From positions 20,387,282-20,451,281 of the forward strand of contig CM045745.1 in assembly GCA_024760905.1 (NCBI GenBank): a stretch of DNA of 64,000 bases. The letters are read 5' to 3'. Positions 35,311 to 47,149 of this stretch are shown here, piece by piece. Every line of letters begins with the position of its first letter. The first letter of the stretch is position 1. Position numbers and translations under genes: made by a program. This DNA is from Plotosus lineatus (lineage: Eukaryota; Chordata; Actinopteri; Siluriformes; Plotosidae). The notes under the pieces are model-generated. The model saw nothing but the letters and a program-made list of their open reading frames with translations. It was not told the origin of the DNA and ran no database searches.

Positions 35311-35335
35311 AAAGGAGGACTCTATGGCACGAGCC
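35155..35335 (-). promoter_or_regulatory. CpG-enriched patch, possible promoter or 5' exon
   Basis: Roughly ten or more CpG dinucleotides fall in about 180 bp (GCGAGCGAGCAC, CACGGCGCATC, GCACGAGCCGAG), against a CpG-poor background. On the minus strand the patch ends with ACTTTTGCAG followed by GTGGGG, a possible splice donor, and the direction fits an upstream lrfn4 exon. No TATA box or start codon context stands out. This is a hypothesis, not an annotation of transcription. Confidence 0.25.
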
Positions 35336-35582
35336 GAGTAAGAGAGGGAGGAGCACCTCTAGCAGTATTTGACTGAAGTGTGGAGAAGAGGAGAGATAGA
35401 GGAGCAAAATTGAGACATAAGTGTAGAACAGAGCAGGAAGGCAAAGAGCGGAGGGCAGGCAGTTAGATAAAGCATCACTTCAGGGACACTGAGACTCAAG
35501 ACCTTCCACCGAGAATCACTCTGAGAGGTGGAAACTGATGTCTAATTAGAGTTTAGTCTTTCTGTTTCTCTCTCTCTCTCTC

Positions 35583-35628
<46 letters not shown>

Positions 35629-35726
35629 GATATGTGTGTGTGTGTGTGGTGCATAGCGATCGAACCTTGACATTCCATATTCTAGTCACGTTTGACAGTG
35701 GCATGGTGCCATGAACGAACATAATA

Positions 35727-35775
<49 letters not shown>

Positions 35776-36324
35776 TTAGAGTATCAGTTTGCCCTATCGG
35801 TAATTCTTCTCTCTGTGTCTATGTCCATGTATATTTGTCTTGCCTTATTAGCTCATATTGTAATAGATGATGTATGAACAGCTCTCAAATTTACATTTAC
35901 ACTGTCGCAGAAAACACACACACACAGATCTTAATGAGAGAGAAGACGGTGGGAAGTGTAAGGTTTCGACTTTCAGCTCCTTCCTGTTTTGTTTGAAGGA
36001 TGATTTTTCATTCTCAGAAAAAGCTGTGGATGTGCTCCATTAAGTTTAATTTCTTTGACGATGTTTGAACGAGAGTTCTTCCTGCTTTGCATGTTAGTCA
36101 CATTTCCCCCTCGTTAAAGCTTCATCTTGACATGTTCAAACTAATAAGATCAAGGTAATGATTAAGGATCAGTACTGTTGCACAGCCTTTGCTTCATTTA
36201 TAAATGAGTAAATTTCATATTCGGGCAAATGCCACTAATGTATTTCTATTATTTCCAAATGTCAACGTGAAGCTTAACTAAAAATAAGTTTGATATTTGA
36301 AGAATGATTGATTGAATTAATTAC

Positions 36325-36735
36325 TTTGTACCAGTAAAGACATTACAGCAAGAAGGTCAGGGGTTCGAGTCCCAGACTCGCCGAAAGCATTTCTGTGTGG
36401 AGTTTGCATGTTCTTCCTGTGCTTGCGTGGATTTCCTCTGGGCACTCTCAGGCTAATTGGCTGTTCCACTTTGCCTCTTAGTGTAGATTTGAGTGTGAAT
36501 GGATGTGTGTATGTGTTGCTCTGTGATGGACAGCCCAGCTGTTCACAGTGCACCCTGCATCTGACCAGAGTCAACACGTATAGGTTTCAGCAGTTCAGCA
36601 AATGAATGAATGTTTTTTTCACTTTTTGTCTTGATTAATTCTCTTCCCTTGCTCAGAGTCGGCTGAGATGGGCACCAGACTCCCTGTAACCCTAATTAGG
36701 ATTAAGGAATTCAGAAAATTAATGAATGGGTGAAT
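36325..36735 (+). mobile_element. SINE-B copy plus a second SINE tail
   Basis: 36330-36600 has the body GTGTGGAGTTTGCATGTTC, GCTTGCGTGGATTTCC and an ending in AGCAAATGAATGAATG. At 36640-36735 another tail follows (GCTGAGATGGGCACC, ACCCTAATTAGGATTAAGG), apparently from a separate truncated copy. Confidence 0.75.
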
Positions 36736-37576
36736 CATTGCATATTATATAATAGAGTGGCCTGTTATTTAGGACAATAGTGTGAGGTTTAGAATGAGCC
36801 CTGTAATATTCAATCTATATGTTGTGTGGCTACAACAGACCGATGGGAGTTCTTGCAATAATTTCAGCTGTGAATGAATCACAAAGAGAGAATTTTAACA
36901 ATGCTGGGAAATAGAATTAGCCTTTCTTACCGCTGAATTAGAAAAAAAAAAAAAACACCAGATAGAACTTGTGTGGCCCGTATAAAGTCCGAACTCAATC
37001 CAACTGAACAGATTTGAAATAAGCTGAAATGCTGACAGTGGCCCAGGCCCCTCACGCAAAATTAGTGCCTGACCTCATTAATGCTCTTGTGGTTGAATGA
37101 GCAAATCCTTACAGCCATGCTTTAAAATATAATAAAAATAACCTTTTCAGGAAAGTGGAGGTGATTATAACAGAAAAAGAAAATGGGAACTGGGTATTCA
37201 AGCATATATGTGGTGCTGCTCAGGTGTCCACATACTTTTGAACTTGTGATTTATAAGTGTGAACAGCTCAAGCGAGATTTTGTGGAAAATTGTGAAAATA
37301 CTTTCAAAGACATTACATTACAACAATTCTTTAATGGAAACGAAAAGAGATCCAAGCGGAAGGCGCACACCAATACAGCCACCCCAATTAACCACACGTG
37401 CGGCCAATGTGGCTGAGATTGCCACTCCTGCATTGGTCTCACCAGCCACATGTGGCGCTGTCGCTGAGGCAAAACCAGGCTTTCTCTAGGCTGCCGCAAT
37501 TTCTATATTTCTATAGTCAACATTTACTAATGAAGGCCTCCTCCTACTACTACTATTCAATAAAAAGAATATATAT
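36736..37576. other. Unclassified DNA
   Basis: Around 36970-37260, phrases such as CCGAACTCAATCCAACTGA and GTGTCCACATACTTTTGAAC suggest an old Tc1-like end on the plus strand, but the match is too weak to place termini. Confidence 0.4.
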
Positions 37577-38095
37577 TCATTCATTCATTCATTTTCTGAA
37601 CCGCAAAATCCTAATTAGGGTCATAGAGAGGCTGGCGCCCATCTCAGCCGATGTTGATTGAGGGTGGGTCCATCCTGGACAGCTTACCAGGCCATCGCAG
37701 GGCAGAAACATGCTGACAGAAATCCAATGGCCAACCCGGAAAGAAAATAAAGAAATTAATAAATTCAATTTAAGATTTTGGCGTGGTGCACATCCACATC
37801 TCAGCAAGAATCTGAGGCTTGGCAAGGCTGTTTCTGTGCTTGGATGGGTTTTCTCCTGGTACTTTGGTTTCCTCCCACAGAAAAATCACAAGAACATTGT
37901 ACTAACTGTCTTCCAAATTGCCTCCAAGTGTAAGAGTGAAGGGTTGTGTCTATGGTCGTTCTGCATTGGATTGCTGAGCTGTTGAGGGTCTAGTCCACCA
38001 CACCAAGAGTTGTTTGAAATAGTCTCCATCCTTCCCATGACCTAAATAAGATGAAGCAGCTCAGCAAATGAATAGATGAGTAAATGAATGAAAAA
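37577..38095. mobile_element. Two SINE-B pieces in opposite orientation
   Basis: 37577-37725 is a reverse-oriented tail (CATTCATTTTCTGAACCGC, CCTAATTAGGGTCATAG). 37785-38095 is a forward, diverged copy (TTTCTGTGCTTGGATGGG, TTTGGTTTCCTCCCAC) ending in AGCAAATGAATAGATGAG. Confidence 0.7.
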
Positions 38096-38251
38096 TTTAA
38101 GTGTCATGTGGTTTCTAATGCTATAGCATCATGATCTGTATGCATCAGCATTTCAGGCTACATAGAGTACTGTACAAAGCTCTTGTGCACTTGTAAAGAA
38201 AAGGCAATATGCCTTCAAAAATAAAACAATGTATTGTAAAAATCTATATTA

Positions 38252-38726
38252 CAGGGATCCCTCGCTACTTCGTGCTTCAGTTCATGCGGCTTCAGTGCAT
38301 CGTGGGGTTTTTTAAATATTCATCGAATTAAGAAATAAGGTAATTAAGGAAGAATAGGGGAAAAGTTAAGGAAAATGCCGCAAAAACGAGGCCAATTATT
38401 CAAAAAAAAAAAAAAAAAAAAAAAAACCTAAACAAACAAAAAACAACCCAAAATCTCCCATCAAAACTCCTTACATTTTTGTGAGGTGCACATCTGAGTG
38501 CGCTTGTATGTGTGTATCTATATCTTATTAATATCTTATTCATTAATTTTTAATGTTTAATTGTTATAAGCAATTATAGCATTGAATATATTTTTATTGA
38601 TATTATATACGCATATACATGTATGTATACATCAGTCGGGGGGGGGGGGGGGGGTCCTACTTTGTGGAATTTGGTGGTCGTGGGGGATCTCGGTCCCAAT
38701 TATCCGGGGAAAGTGAGGGATCCCTG
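38252..38726 (+). mobile_element. TA-MITE-1, complete reference copy
   Basis: The 475-bp element has ends CAGGGATCCCTCGCTACTTC and the inverted CAGGGATCCCTCACTTTCCC, flanked by TA at 38250-38251 and 38727-38728. It contains an A run after GGCCAATTATTC and a G run at 38637-38654. TA duplication and CAGGNATNCCTC-type ends are typical of Tigger/pogo relatives in the Tc1/mariner superfamily. It has no coding capacity. Confidence 0.92.
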
Positions 38727-38728
38727 TA

Positions 38729-39259
38729 TACTAAAACTTTACTAAATCCAACAGTGTCAAAATTTGGTGCAACAACTCTCTTCCTTTAAAATGCATTCGT
38801 GAGCTTAGGTACACTTCATTCGTACAACTTGAGAATATTTGATGGCAAGTTTTTGGGGTTTTTCCTTTTCTGACCTTCCAGAGATTGACTGTCGTTCTCA
38901 CCTCTGTATTTTTCTTGCAATCCCTGGCAACCGGAATTAAATTTTCAGACGTAAATTTAACTGAAAAGTATTGGTCCTGAAATGGACTCACCCAATGTCC
39001 AATGTGAGATGGGATTGGCTCATTTCCCCTGAGACCCTGAAATATAAGTGGTATCGAGAAAGGATGGATGGAAAACTGACTGAATGGAAGGATGAATGGC
39101 TGGAAAGTACTGTGATATATAAAAATATTAAATTTTGTTCTTTTTTTTTTGGTAACAGTTGAGTTTATGTTGGAAAAAATATTTATATATCTATAAAATC
39201 CATTTTGAATTCAACTTTATCATAGAAAACAATTTTTCTTCAAACTACTTAGTGTCATA
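38729..39259. other. Unclassified DNA
   Basis: A GGATGGATGG-rich stretch near 39060-39110 may be a decayed SINE tail. Otherwise nothing is recognised. Confidence 0.45.
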
Positions 39260-39398
39260 TACAGTGAATCCTCACTTTTTACAGTTAATGGGGACCGAGA
39301 CCCTCCGCGAACGCCGAATTTCTGCGAAGTAGGATCGGACCTCTCCCCCGACTGACGTATATGTGTATGTAATATCAATAAATACGTAAATGCTTATA

Positions 39399-40184
39399 CA
39401 AACACTCCCTGCTTTACGTATTTTTCAATTTTACGTTAAAAAAAATTGTCAAATTTTGAGTTTAGCGTGCTCTCTGGACTACAAGACGTACCTACGTAGT
39501 GTGCTGACGTAATACGCTACTAGCGCAGGACGCTGCATCCATTGTTTACAAACGACAGACTGAACATGCCCTCCTTCGTCCCAGTTCACCGCGTGTTACC
39601 CTTGTGTTAAGACGTTGTCTCTGTGATCTTTGTGTTTACACTGTTTTGTGGACTTTTGTAACCCTAAGCAAATATGGTTGGTCAGAAACGCAAGCCTACT
39701 AGTGATAGCGGTAATCAGAAAAAGCGGCAAGCCATCACGTTAAAAACGAAGATGGCTATTATCAGGAAAATGGATGCTGGTGAAAAACACGTGAATGTTG
39801 CACGTTTCTTCTAAATGGCTCCGTCGACCATCAGAACCATTTACAAGCAGAAAAATCTCATGACAGAGCATGTTAAAGGTTATATGTGATACTGTATTTG
39901 ATGAGTGAATTTGATTAAAATTTATGTATTTGAAATTATTTTGCTTGAATTAATCTGTTTGAAATTAAAGTTGATATTATTTGATATATTTGATATTATT
40001 TTACAATGTTATGTTTATAATAATTGATTTCGGGGTGTTTTATGAGACACAGTAATGGTATTTATGGATGTATAGTACGGTATGAACGTCATACGTCACT
40101 GGAACATACAGTAACAACGTACGTTTTTTCACCTTACGTTCGGCCGTCCGGAACCAAACTAAAACGTAAGTCGTGGAGCGTCTG
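39399..40184 (+). mobile_element. Tigger-like group C element nested in TA-MITE-1
   Basis: The 786-bp element has inverted ends CAAACACTCCCTGCTTTACG and CAGACGCTCCACGACTTACG and a TA duplication (39397-39398, 40185-40186). It carries the start of a transposase ORF at 39674. It is an internally deleted derivative of a larger element. Confidence 0.9.
39674..39889 (+). pseudogene. Tigger/CENP-B-type transposase, N-terminal fragment
   Basis: The frame opens MVGQKRKPTSDSGNQKKRQ, then ITLKTKMAIIRKMDAGEKHV and NVARFF, hits a stop, and continues MAPSTIRTIYKQKN before ending at TGA (39887-39889). This is the CENP-B-type N-terminal helix-turn-helix of Tigger transposases, which binds the element ends. 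The stop falls between the two helices of the DNA-binding unit. The central CENP-B helix-turn-helix and the DDE core are absent. Confidence 0.88.
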
Positions 40185-40521
40185 TAATAATAATTAAACA
40201 TTCAAAAATAATGCATAAGATGTAAATAAAATATAAATACACACACACATACAGAGGCATGCGCGCATACAGATGCACACCTCACATTAAAATGTAAGTA
40301 GTTTTGTTGGGGGGTTTTGGGTTGTTTTTTTTTGTTTTGGAGCTTTGTTTTTTGTTTTTTGGGGGGTTTTTTGTTGTTTTTTTTTTGCATAATTGGCCTT
40401 GTTTTGAAGCATTTTCCTTAATTTCCTTACTTTTTTTTATTTTTCGATGAATAGTTTTGAAAAACCTGCGATGCACTGATGCCGCAGGAACTGAACTGTG
40501 AAGTAGCGAGGGATCACTGTA

Positions 40522-42210
40522 TTTTGAAACCCTTATCACACATTTTGTTCTCATACTCTGTACCCGTCTCGTAACCTCTGAACGAAGTCATGGCAACACA
40601 AAAGTAAATTTTTGCTGGCGTGTTGGCTGTGTGCTTAGGCTGGATTCCTTTGTTTTTATTTGCTTGATTGCTGTTTCTAGACCTCTGATGAGTGTTTGTT
40701 TATATTCCTAAACATTCAAGATCTTACCTGCTTATGGTTGATCACAAACACTGTTAGACGAGACGGTGTTTATAGTCATTATCACAGTGATGTAACTCAG
40801 ACCCACCACCTGAATCACAACATTTAGAGTTCAGATATTTTCAAATGCTTATTTTCACACCTACCAGAAGGATCCTTGTTGTGTTCACGTGTGAGCATGT
40901 GTTGACTCATTTTGTTCTTCTATATTTGTCTCGGTGGCAGAAGATGTTATTGTGAGTCAAGCTGCACTTGATCAAAAGCTCATTACAGAGTTAGAGAAGC
41001 GAATGTATAAGGCGAAATCAATTTAAGGTAGAAGGGTTTTTTTATGTATGAAATTGCACTCACAGTGGAAGTCATGATTTGACATCGGGGATAAAATCAA
41101 ATCCAATAGTAAAAGCAGCTTGATTTGTAAAGCCACTTAAAAGAAATGCATGGTTATGAATATGAGTATTAGGTGGGTGCCTTGAATAGGGATATGGCAT
41201 AAATAATGTAGTTTTAAACCGGAGAACTTTATTATCAGGTCTTATTGTATTGGTTTGTTTGTTTGTTTTTTTGTTTTTGTTTATTATTAACCAGTGTGTT
41301 AAAAGAGACAAACGGGCCATTTTTAGCCTTGGTGTCAGACTTTAAGAATATTTCAAAATGCTACAATTTTCAGGAGTACACTATTTATCCCACTCAACAG
41401 TACAGAGGTTCGCTGTATAAAAGTACCACTACAGATATTCTAGATAAGCTTTTTCTGTTTCATCTGTATATGTGATGACAGATAATAAAACATTTACGAT
41501 AACAGCTCTCAAGGGATATTTTTTCAAAAATATTTTTTAAAGAAAATGTAGACATTAACCTATAGTGACCTACTGAAATCTGACCGAGATGTTTTGCCTT
41601 CCAGTGTACATCTTTTAAACATCTATAAGCTCATTCGGAGGTGTGCTGGGAGTGATGTTAATTTTGTATGAGTCGTAAACGGCTAAGACTCCAAATGTAA
41701 ATCAGAGGATTAATAATTTATGTGGACATTGGTACAACACAATTTTTGAGCAAAATGGGCATGAGCTGTGGTTTGTGAAAGCAGTTTCTAATTTTATATT
41801 ATTATAAATTTATTTATTTACTACTACTAATAATAATAATAAGAAGAAGAAGAAGAAGAAGAAGAAGAACATTATTATTAACTATTGGTTGCGCATTATT
41901 TGCAAATGATTCATATTTGTCCTTAAGGCTTGATCACAGCAAGTATCCTCAAAACTTGAGGAGTTTCCTGAGAAGTTTAGGATTACTATTTTCTGCAGTT
42001 CCGCAATCTTGGTCTCAATTCTGATTTCTACGAGGTTTTTTTTTTGTTTTTGTTTTTTTTAAGAAGATCTTTATGGTTGTTTCAAGAGCACCAATAAGTA
42101 TAACCTGCACATTTATATTCTACGGCTTTTTAAGTTTGATGACCAGGGGTTGGTATTTGTCCAACTTTTTAAATTTCTTTTTTCAATGGAGCTGTTGTAT
42201 GGGGTAGTGA

Positions 42211-42260
<50 letters not shown>

Positions 42261-42327
42261 CAGTAGCAGTAGTAGTAGCAGCATTATTTTATATCTATTA
42301 GATAATTGTAATTTTATGTAATTGTAA
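40522..42327. other. Unclassified DNA with trinucleotide repeats
   Basis: It contains (AAG)n at about 41842-41868 and (ATT)n at about 42211-42260. No exon or transposon is recognised. Confidence 0.45.
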
Positions 42328-42329
42328 TA

Positions 42330-42641
42330 CAGTCGGCCCCTACTTACGAAATTAGTCCGTTCCAGCGCCTTTTTCGTAACACGGAAGTTTCATAAGTAGA
42401 GGCACAGTTTACATGTAAAACGCCTGATTTGTTCCAAGGCTCCCAAGACTACCCCATAAACCCTTTAAAAATGATAAAAGTACACCATTTTGTAATGAAA
42501 TGTTTTTAAAGCAAAAAAAAATATTTATCAAACCATTTAAACATTTTATTAACATATTAAACTCTTTTATTGACATTTATTAATTAAACCATAATTAAAC
42601 ATTTTTATTAACGCACATACACACACAACACTGTCTCTCTA

Positions 42642-42704
<63 letters not shown>

Positions 42705-43733
42705 ACACATCTCTGACATTTGTGTATTGTGGCGTGCTTCGCTGAATGCGGGCTCCACCCACATGCAGGACGCTGGAGCATTTTATGATGGGGAATTTAA
42801 AGAGCATTCCCTGCTTGACAGATTGGAGGTCCAAACTCAACTTTAACTTGATTCCTTGAGGGATCGGAGGTCCAGATGAGCCATGTTTTGCTCACATTCG
42901 GCTAAGCGCGCCACATTTATTAAACATTTACTGAATTAAACAACTTAAAAAAAGACAATACGGCACTGTGCTCTCTCGAAAGAGAGTTAAGCCTCCTTTC
43001 ATCTCTGACTGACTCTGTAGGCAGTCTCTCTCTCTCTCTCTCACACATACATACACACACACATACACCCACAGACAGTCTCTATGGTGTGTTTTGCTGA
43101 ATGTGGGCTCCGCCCACACGCAACGTGCAGCTGATGGAACAATTATATTTAAATGTTTAAATGGATGGGACGTTGTATTTAAAGCAGAATTACAGTACCT
43201 GTTTGAAAGATCAGAGGTCCTAATTTAATATTAACTTGCTTCCTTGCGAGATCGGAGGTCTTGTCTCATGGAGCACTCTGCTCATGCTTCAATATCGTGC
43301 CGAAATAATCGCCTCCATCACAGTATATCCGCTTTAAGGTCTCGTTCTAGTTCAATATCATATCGATTGTAGAGGGGTTTCGGTGACAACGAAATAGAAC
43401 GCTGCAATGATCTCAAAACAAGCAGTAGTCCTGTTCAACTCTCCTTCACACGTGTGACAAACAAGCTTTATGGATGCAGTACTATAGAGATTCAGCTCTT
43501 TCCTGGCCAATGGGAGGCCAGCGAGGTGGGATGTTGGGAGACAGCCAATGAGAGAGCAACTCGTGCATCGTGTGAAATTTTGATTGGCACGTTTGAATTT
43601 TGAATGGCACGTTTGGTGCTTTTCGTAAGAGGAGGTTGTTTTCGTATACAGGGGAAGAAAACTTAGGAAAATGTTTTACGTAACGAAACCGGAGTTTTCG
43701 TACCCAGGGGTTTTGTAAGTAGGGGGCTGACTG
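42330..43733. mobile_element. Tigger-like group D element with internal duplication
   Basis: The ends CAGTCGGCCCCTACTTACGA and inverted CAGTCAGCCCCCTACTTAC are flanked by TA (42328-42329, 43734-43735). The 1404-bp interior carries two tandem-related halves. The motif GCTGAATGCGGGCTCC near 42740 recurs as GCTGAATGTGGGCTCC near 43095, each preceded by a CT/CA-rich microsatellite and followed by a GAGGTCC-containing stretch. No transposase frame remains. Confidence 0.88.
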
Positions 43734-43735
43734 TA

Positions 43736-43969
43736 TCTATTATTATTTTTATATTATTATTGTTGTTGTTGTTGTTATTATTAGTATTATTACCATCATT
43801 TGACTCTGACTCTATTTGGGCTGTGGGAAGAAAAACCAGAGTACGCAGAGAGCAACCCTAGCCAACCCAATGCCTCAAGTGTCATGATGCATGATGACCC
43901 CTAGGTATATGCTTGTACTAGTAGTAATATGGTATTATTTTGTTATATATATATAGTGTGTGTTTGTGT

Positions 43970-44031
<62 letters not shown>

Positions 44032-44307
44032 AATTCCAGTGTATAAAAATCAAAATATCAAAATAAAAATAATAAAATGAAATTAGATCAAACTTATCAT
44101 TGAAGTATATTCTTTAAAATTCTTTAGAAATGATTAAATAAATATTAGCACAGTAAAATAGGTGAAGGTGAGGTGCCACTGAATAAACAAAAGGTTGGGG
44201 GGGACTATTCCAACTCAGTGACATTTACCAAGTCTGAGGAAACCAGTTGTTTTAGTCCACACTACACAGGAATGTCAGCACAAAAAAAGGCTAATTAATT
44301 TTATATA
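43736..44307. other. Unclassified DNA with a long (TA)n tract
   Basis: The (TA)n tract covers about 43969-44027. An (ATT/GTT)n patch lies at 43738-43795. Confidence 0.6.
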
Positions 44308-44384
44308 CAGGGATCTCTTACTTTCCATGGTTGATTGGGACCGAGATCCCCCCCCCCCCCCTGCGACCACCGACAAAGTAGGAT

Positions 44385-44425
<41 letters not shown>

Positions 44426-44821
44426 CAACTGATGTATATGGACATGTATATGTGTGTATAATATCACTCAATACATATTCAATGCTATAAATGCTTATAA
44501 TAACAATTAAACATTCAAAAATTATGCATAAGAGAAATAAAATATAAATACACACACATACAGATGCACAAGCAGATGCCTGTGCATGCACTCAGATGCG
44601 CACCTCACAAAAATGTAACTAGTTTTGATGGGGAGTTTTGGGTTGTTTTTTGTTTTGTTTGTTCAGGGTTTTTTTTTCTTTTTGCATTCTTGGCCTTGTG
44701 TTTGCGGCATTATCCGTAACGTTTTCCCCTATTTGTCCTAAATTTCCTTATTTTTTAATTTGATGAATATAAAAAAAAAAAAATGCGATTCACTGAAGCA
44801 CGAAGTAGCGAGGGATCCCTG
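44308..44821 (-). mobile_element. TA-MITE-1, complete copy
   Basis: The element is 514 bp, with ends CAGGGATCTCTTACTTTCC and inverted CAGGGATCCCTCGCTACTTC, and TA on both sides. It carries a C run (44349-44361) and a (CA)n tract (44387-44423). It serves as the uninterrupted reference for the split copies at 39262 and 46599. Confidence 0.92.
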
Positions 44822-44823
44822 TA

Positions 44824-46284
44824 TTTCAGTATTTTTTAAATCAGGACAGATGCAGGTGAGCTTCTGGTACTGGCACATGCAGAGTCTAGCAGCAGTATAA
44901 TGGTGACTCTTTAAACCTCTTTTTTTCAGTTTTGATAATATTCTCTGTGACCCTAGTAGGATTAAGCGGATCAGCAAATGATTGAGTCACAGATGAAAGA
45001 TAGTGGAACAATCAAATCACCCTGTTTCTGTGTACTGTATATATTAATGTGCAATATTAAGAGTTGAAGGTTTGGCTCTCATGTGACTATGATATGATGT
45101 TGCTGTTTCAGTACCTTGGACAGCACTTAAGTATGCCCATCTATATACAGTAATGAGAATTCTTTACAGCAATCTGAACAGAACGCTGATATTAACCTTA
45201 GTAACCACTCCCAAATTTCAGTCCCTGTTATGCCTATTGTTGATTTTATCCCTAAAATTTGAGCTTCATATCATGTTCTTATGCAGCAATATCTTCTCCT
45301 TTCTTATAGGACAGCTATCATTTCCCCCTGTTATTCATGTAATTTTTTTCCCAATTATGTTTTCCCCTCTGTGACATATGAAACTAGTCAAATGCATCTT
45401 TTGAAATTGCTACTTGAGCTGAGTCACGGGATAGTATAGCACACCAAAGGAAAGCACGATCAGTCCTCTTCTACATGCATGAGCTCACAGACAGCAATTG
45501 GCTAATGTCACTGTGAGAGAAGGGGAAGAATCATTGCCACTGTTGGGATTCAAACCCATGTTCTTTCAAAAACCTCCCTTTATTCAATCAGATATTTCTA
45601 TCTATTTGCCTTCCACCCTCGTATAAAAACATGCACCAATCATCCAGACCACAACCATGTGTGTATTACACGGACAGATTTAATACAGGTGTGTCGAGTG
45701 TGTAGAATGGTGGACTGTGTGTTTTTTTTTTTTGTTGTTGTTGTTGTTTTTTTTCCTCAATATTGACGTCAGTCATCAAACTCTCACTCCTCCCATTAGC
45801 TTCACTTTAGTCTGCATAAGTGATGGCTGGCTTCAGTGTTGATTTAACAGTCGGCTATAGAGAACAGGTTAAGTGCTTCAGGATGAAAGGCACATGAGCC
45901 TTGATCACATGTCTTCAGTTTCTGCCTCATCAGCTCTTTTCATCTGTGTCATCATGCACCTTTTCCTGTCTTCCTTTCTTTTTGCTTCTTTTATAGCTGC
46001 CTCACTTTTGGAGCCACCTCCCCATGTTGATTTTGACAGCTACTTGTTTCATGCTCCATGTGTGTTCGTGTCTGATGTAACCGGGCAGTGTGGACAAAGA
46101 GGTTGTGTTAAAATTAAAGCAGTCTCCAGATATGTGAGAGAGAGAGAGAAAGAGAGAATTTTGTTTGAACTTTGCAGCAATATTTCATTTAAAAGGGATT
46201 TACTTTTGACCTTCTTTTGACAAGTCCAGAAGCACTGCATACATTTGAATTAAAACATTTAAAGTCAAAATGTGTTTTATGGTT
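44824..46284. other. Unclassified DNA with a short SINE tail
   Basis: 44935-44985 is a SINE tail (TGTGACCCTAGTAGGATTAAG, AGCAAATGATTGAG). A T/GTT-rich stretch lies at 45722-45755. No gene is seen. Confidence 0.5.
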
Positions 46285-46597
46285 AAATGATTAGAGTTAG
46301 CATGTCTGTCTTACAGCATGAAGTCAGTCATATGTTCAATTTCCTGCCTCAACAAGAGCATTTATGTATGAAGTTTGCATGTACTCTCCATGCTTGTATG
46401 GATTCCCTCCTGTGTATTCCTCCCAAACTCCAAAGACATCCACTGGCTCTTCCAAGTTGCGTTTGTGTGTGTGTGTGTGGGGGGGGGGGTGTTGGTTGCT
46501 GTACAGAGTGTACCCCATATCTTCCTGGAGTGAGCTGAGAGAGTCTGCAGCCTCCTGCAAGCCTAGTCAGATAAAGCAGTTTGGAAAATTAATGAAT
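46285..46597 (+). mobile_element. SINE-B copy
   Basis: It shows GTTAGCATGTCTGTCTTACAG, GAAGTTTGCATGTACTC and CTCCAAAGACATCCA, and ends AAAGCAGTTTGGAAAATTAATG. It contains a (TG)n(G)n tract at 46465-46490. A TA-MITE-1 copy adjoins it on the right. Confidence 0.78.
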
Positions 46598-46711
46598 ATA
46601 GGGATCCCTCACTTTCCGCAGTTAATGGGGGTAGAGACCCCCTCCGCAACCACCGATTACCACGAAATAGGATCGATGCCCCTGACTGACGTATACGTAC
46701 ATGTATATGTG

Positions 46712-47054
46712 CATCTTCTTCTTTTCCGTTTGGCTGTTCCTTTTTTTCTCCGGGATCGCCACAGCGAATCCATGCACGTTTGATTTGGCATAGTTTTTTA
46801 CCTCGGATGCCCTTCCTGACACAACCCTTTATCAAGGGGCAGAACCATGTTGACAGCTATGCAGCTACTCTTTACGAAAGTCAGCAATGGTTCTTTTACA
46901 TGAACCTCTCACCATAGACACTGAGAGACATGGCCCGCCTTTGATAACCCAGTTGGCTGCGCTGTGACAACCTTGTGGAGAGTGGGACTCGAACCCCCAT
47001 CCTTAGTATCAGCGATCCAGCGCCCTATACCACTAGACCACCACTGCCCACATT
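46712..47054 (-). mobile_element. SINE-C, reverse orientation, GCCGAAAGG-type tail
   Basis: On the minus strand the head TGGGCAGTGGTGGTCTAGTGG and B box GGTTCGAGTCCCACT lead into the body and end in a GAAAAGAAGAAG tail. TATATGTG flanks it at 46704-46711 and 47055-47062. Confidence 0.9.
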
Positions 47055-47149
47055 TATATGTGTGTATATAGTACCAATAAATACATATTCAATGTTATAA
47101 ATGCTTATAATAACAAACATTTAAAAATAATACATAAGATGTAAATAAA

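Larger units (their letters stand above)
32516..36324. other. Largely unique DNA rich in microsatellites
   Basis: This is the longest stretch of the window without a recognised transposon. Simple repeats include (CT)n at about 33930-33980, (CT)n at 34231-34278, (CA)n at 34672-34709, (CT)n at 34796-34825, (GA)n at 35279-35309, (CA)n at 35588-35626 and (TG)n at 35730-35773. A CpG-enriched patch lies at 35155-35335. Such repeat-poor DNA near a neuronal gene may hold regulatory or 5' exon sequence, but I cannot show that. Confidence 0.5.
39262..40519 (-). mobile_element. TA-MITE-1 copy split by a Tigger-like element
   Basis: The left end CAGTGAATCCTCAC and right end (inverted CAGTGATCCCTCGCTACTTC) are bordered by TA at 39260-39261 and 40520-40521. 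The two halves join as ATGCTTATA plus ATAATAATTAAACATTC, which is continuous in the uninterrupted copy at 44308-44821. Confidence 0.92.

Noticed and set aside
34303..35407. Coding exons in the microsatellite-rich region
   Set aside because: The open frames arise from (CT)n, (CA)n and (GA)n tracts read in frame. Only the CpG patch was kept, as a regulatory hypothesis.
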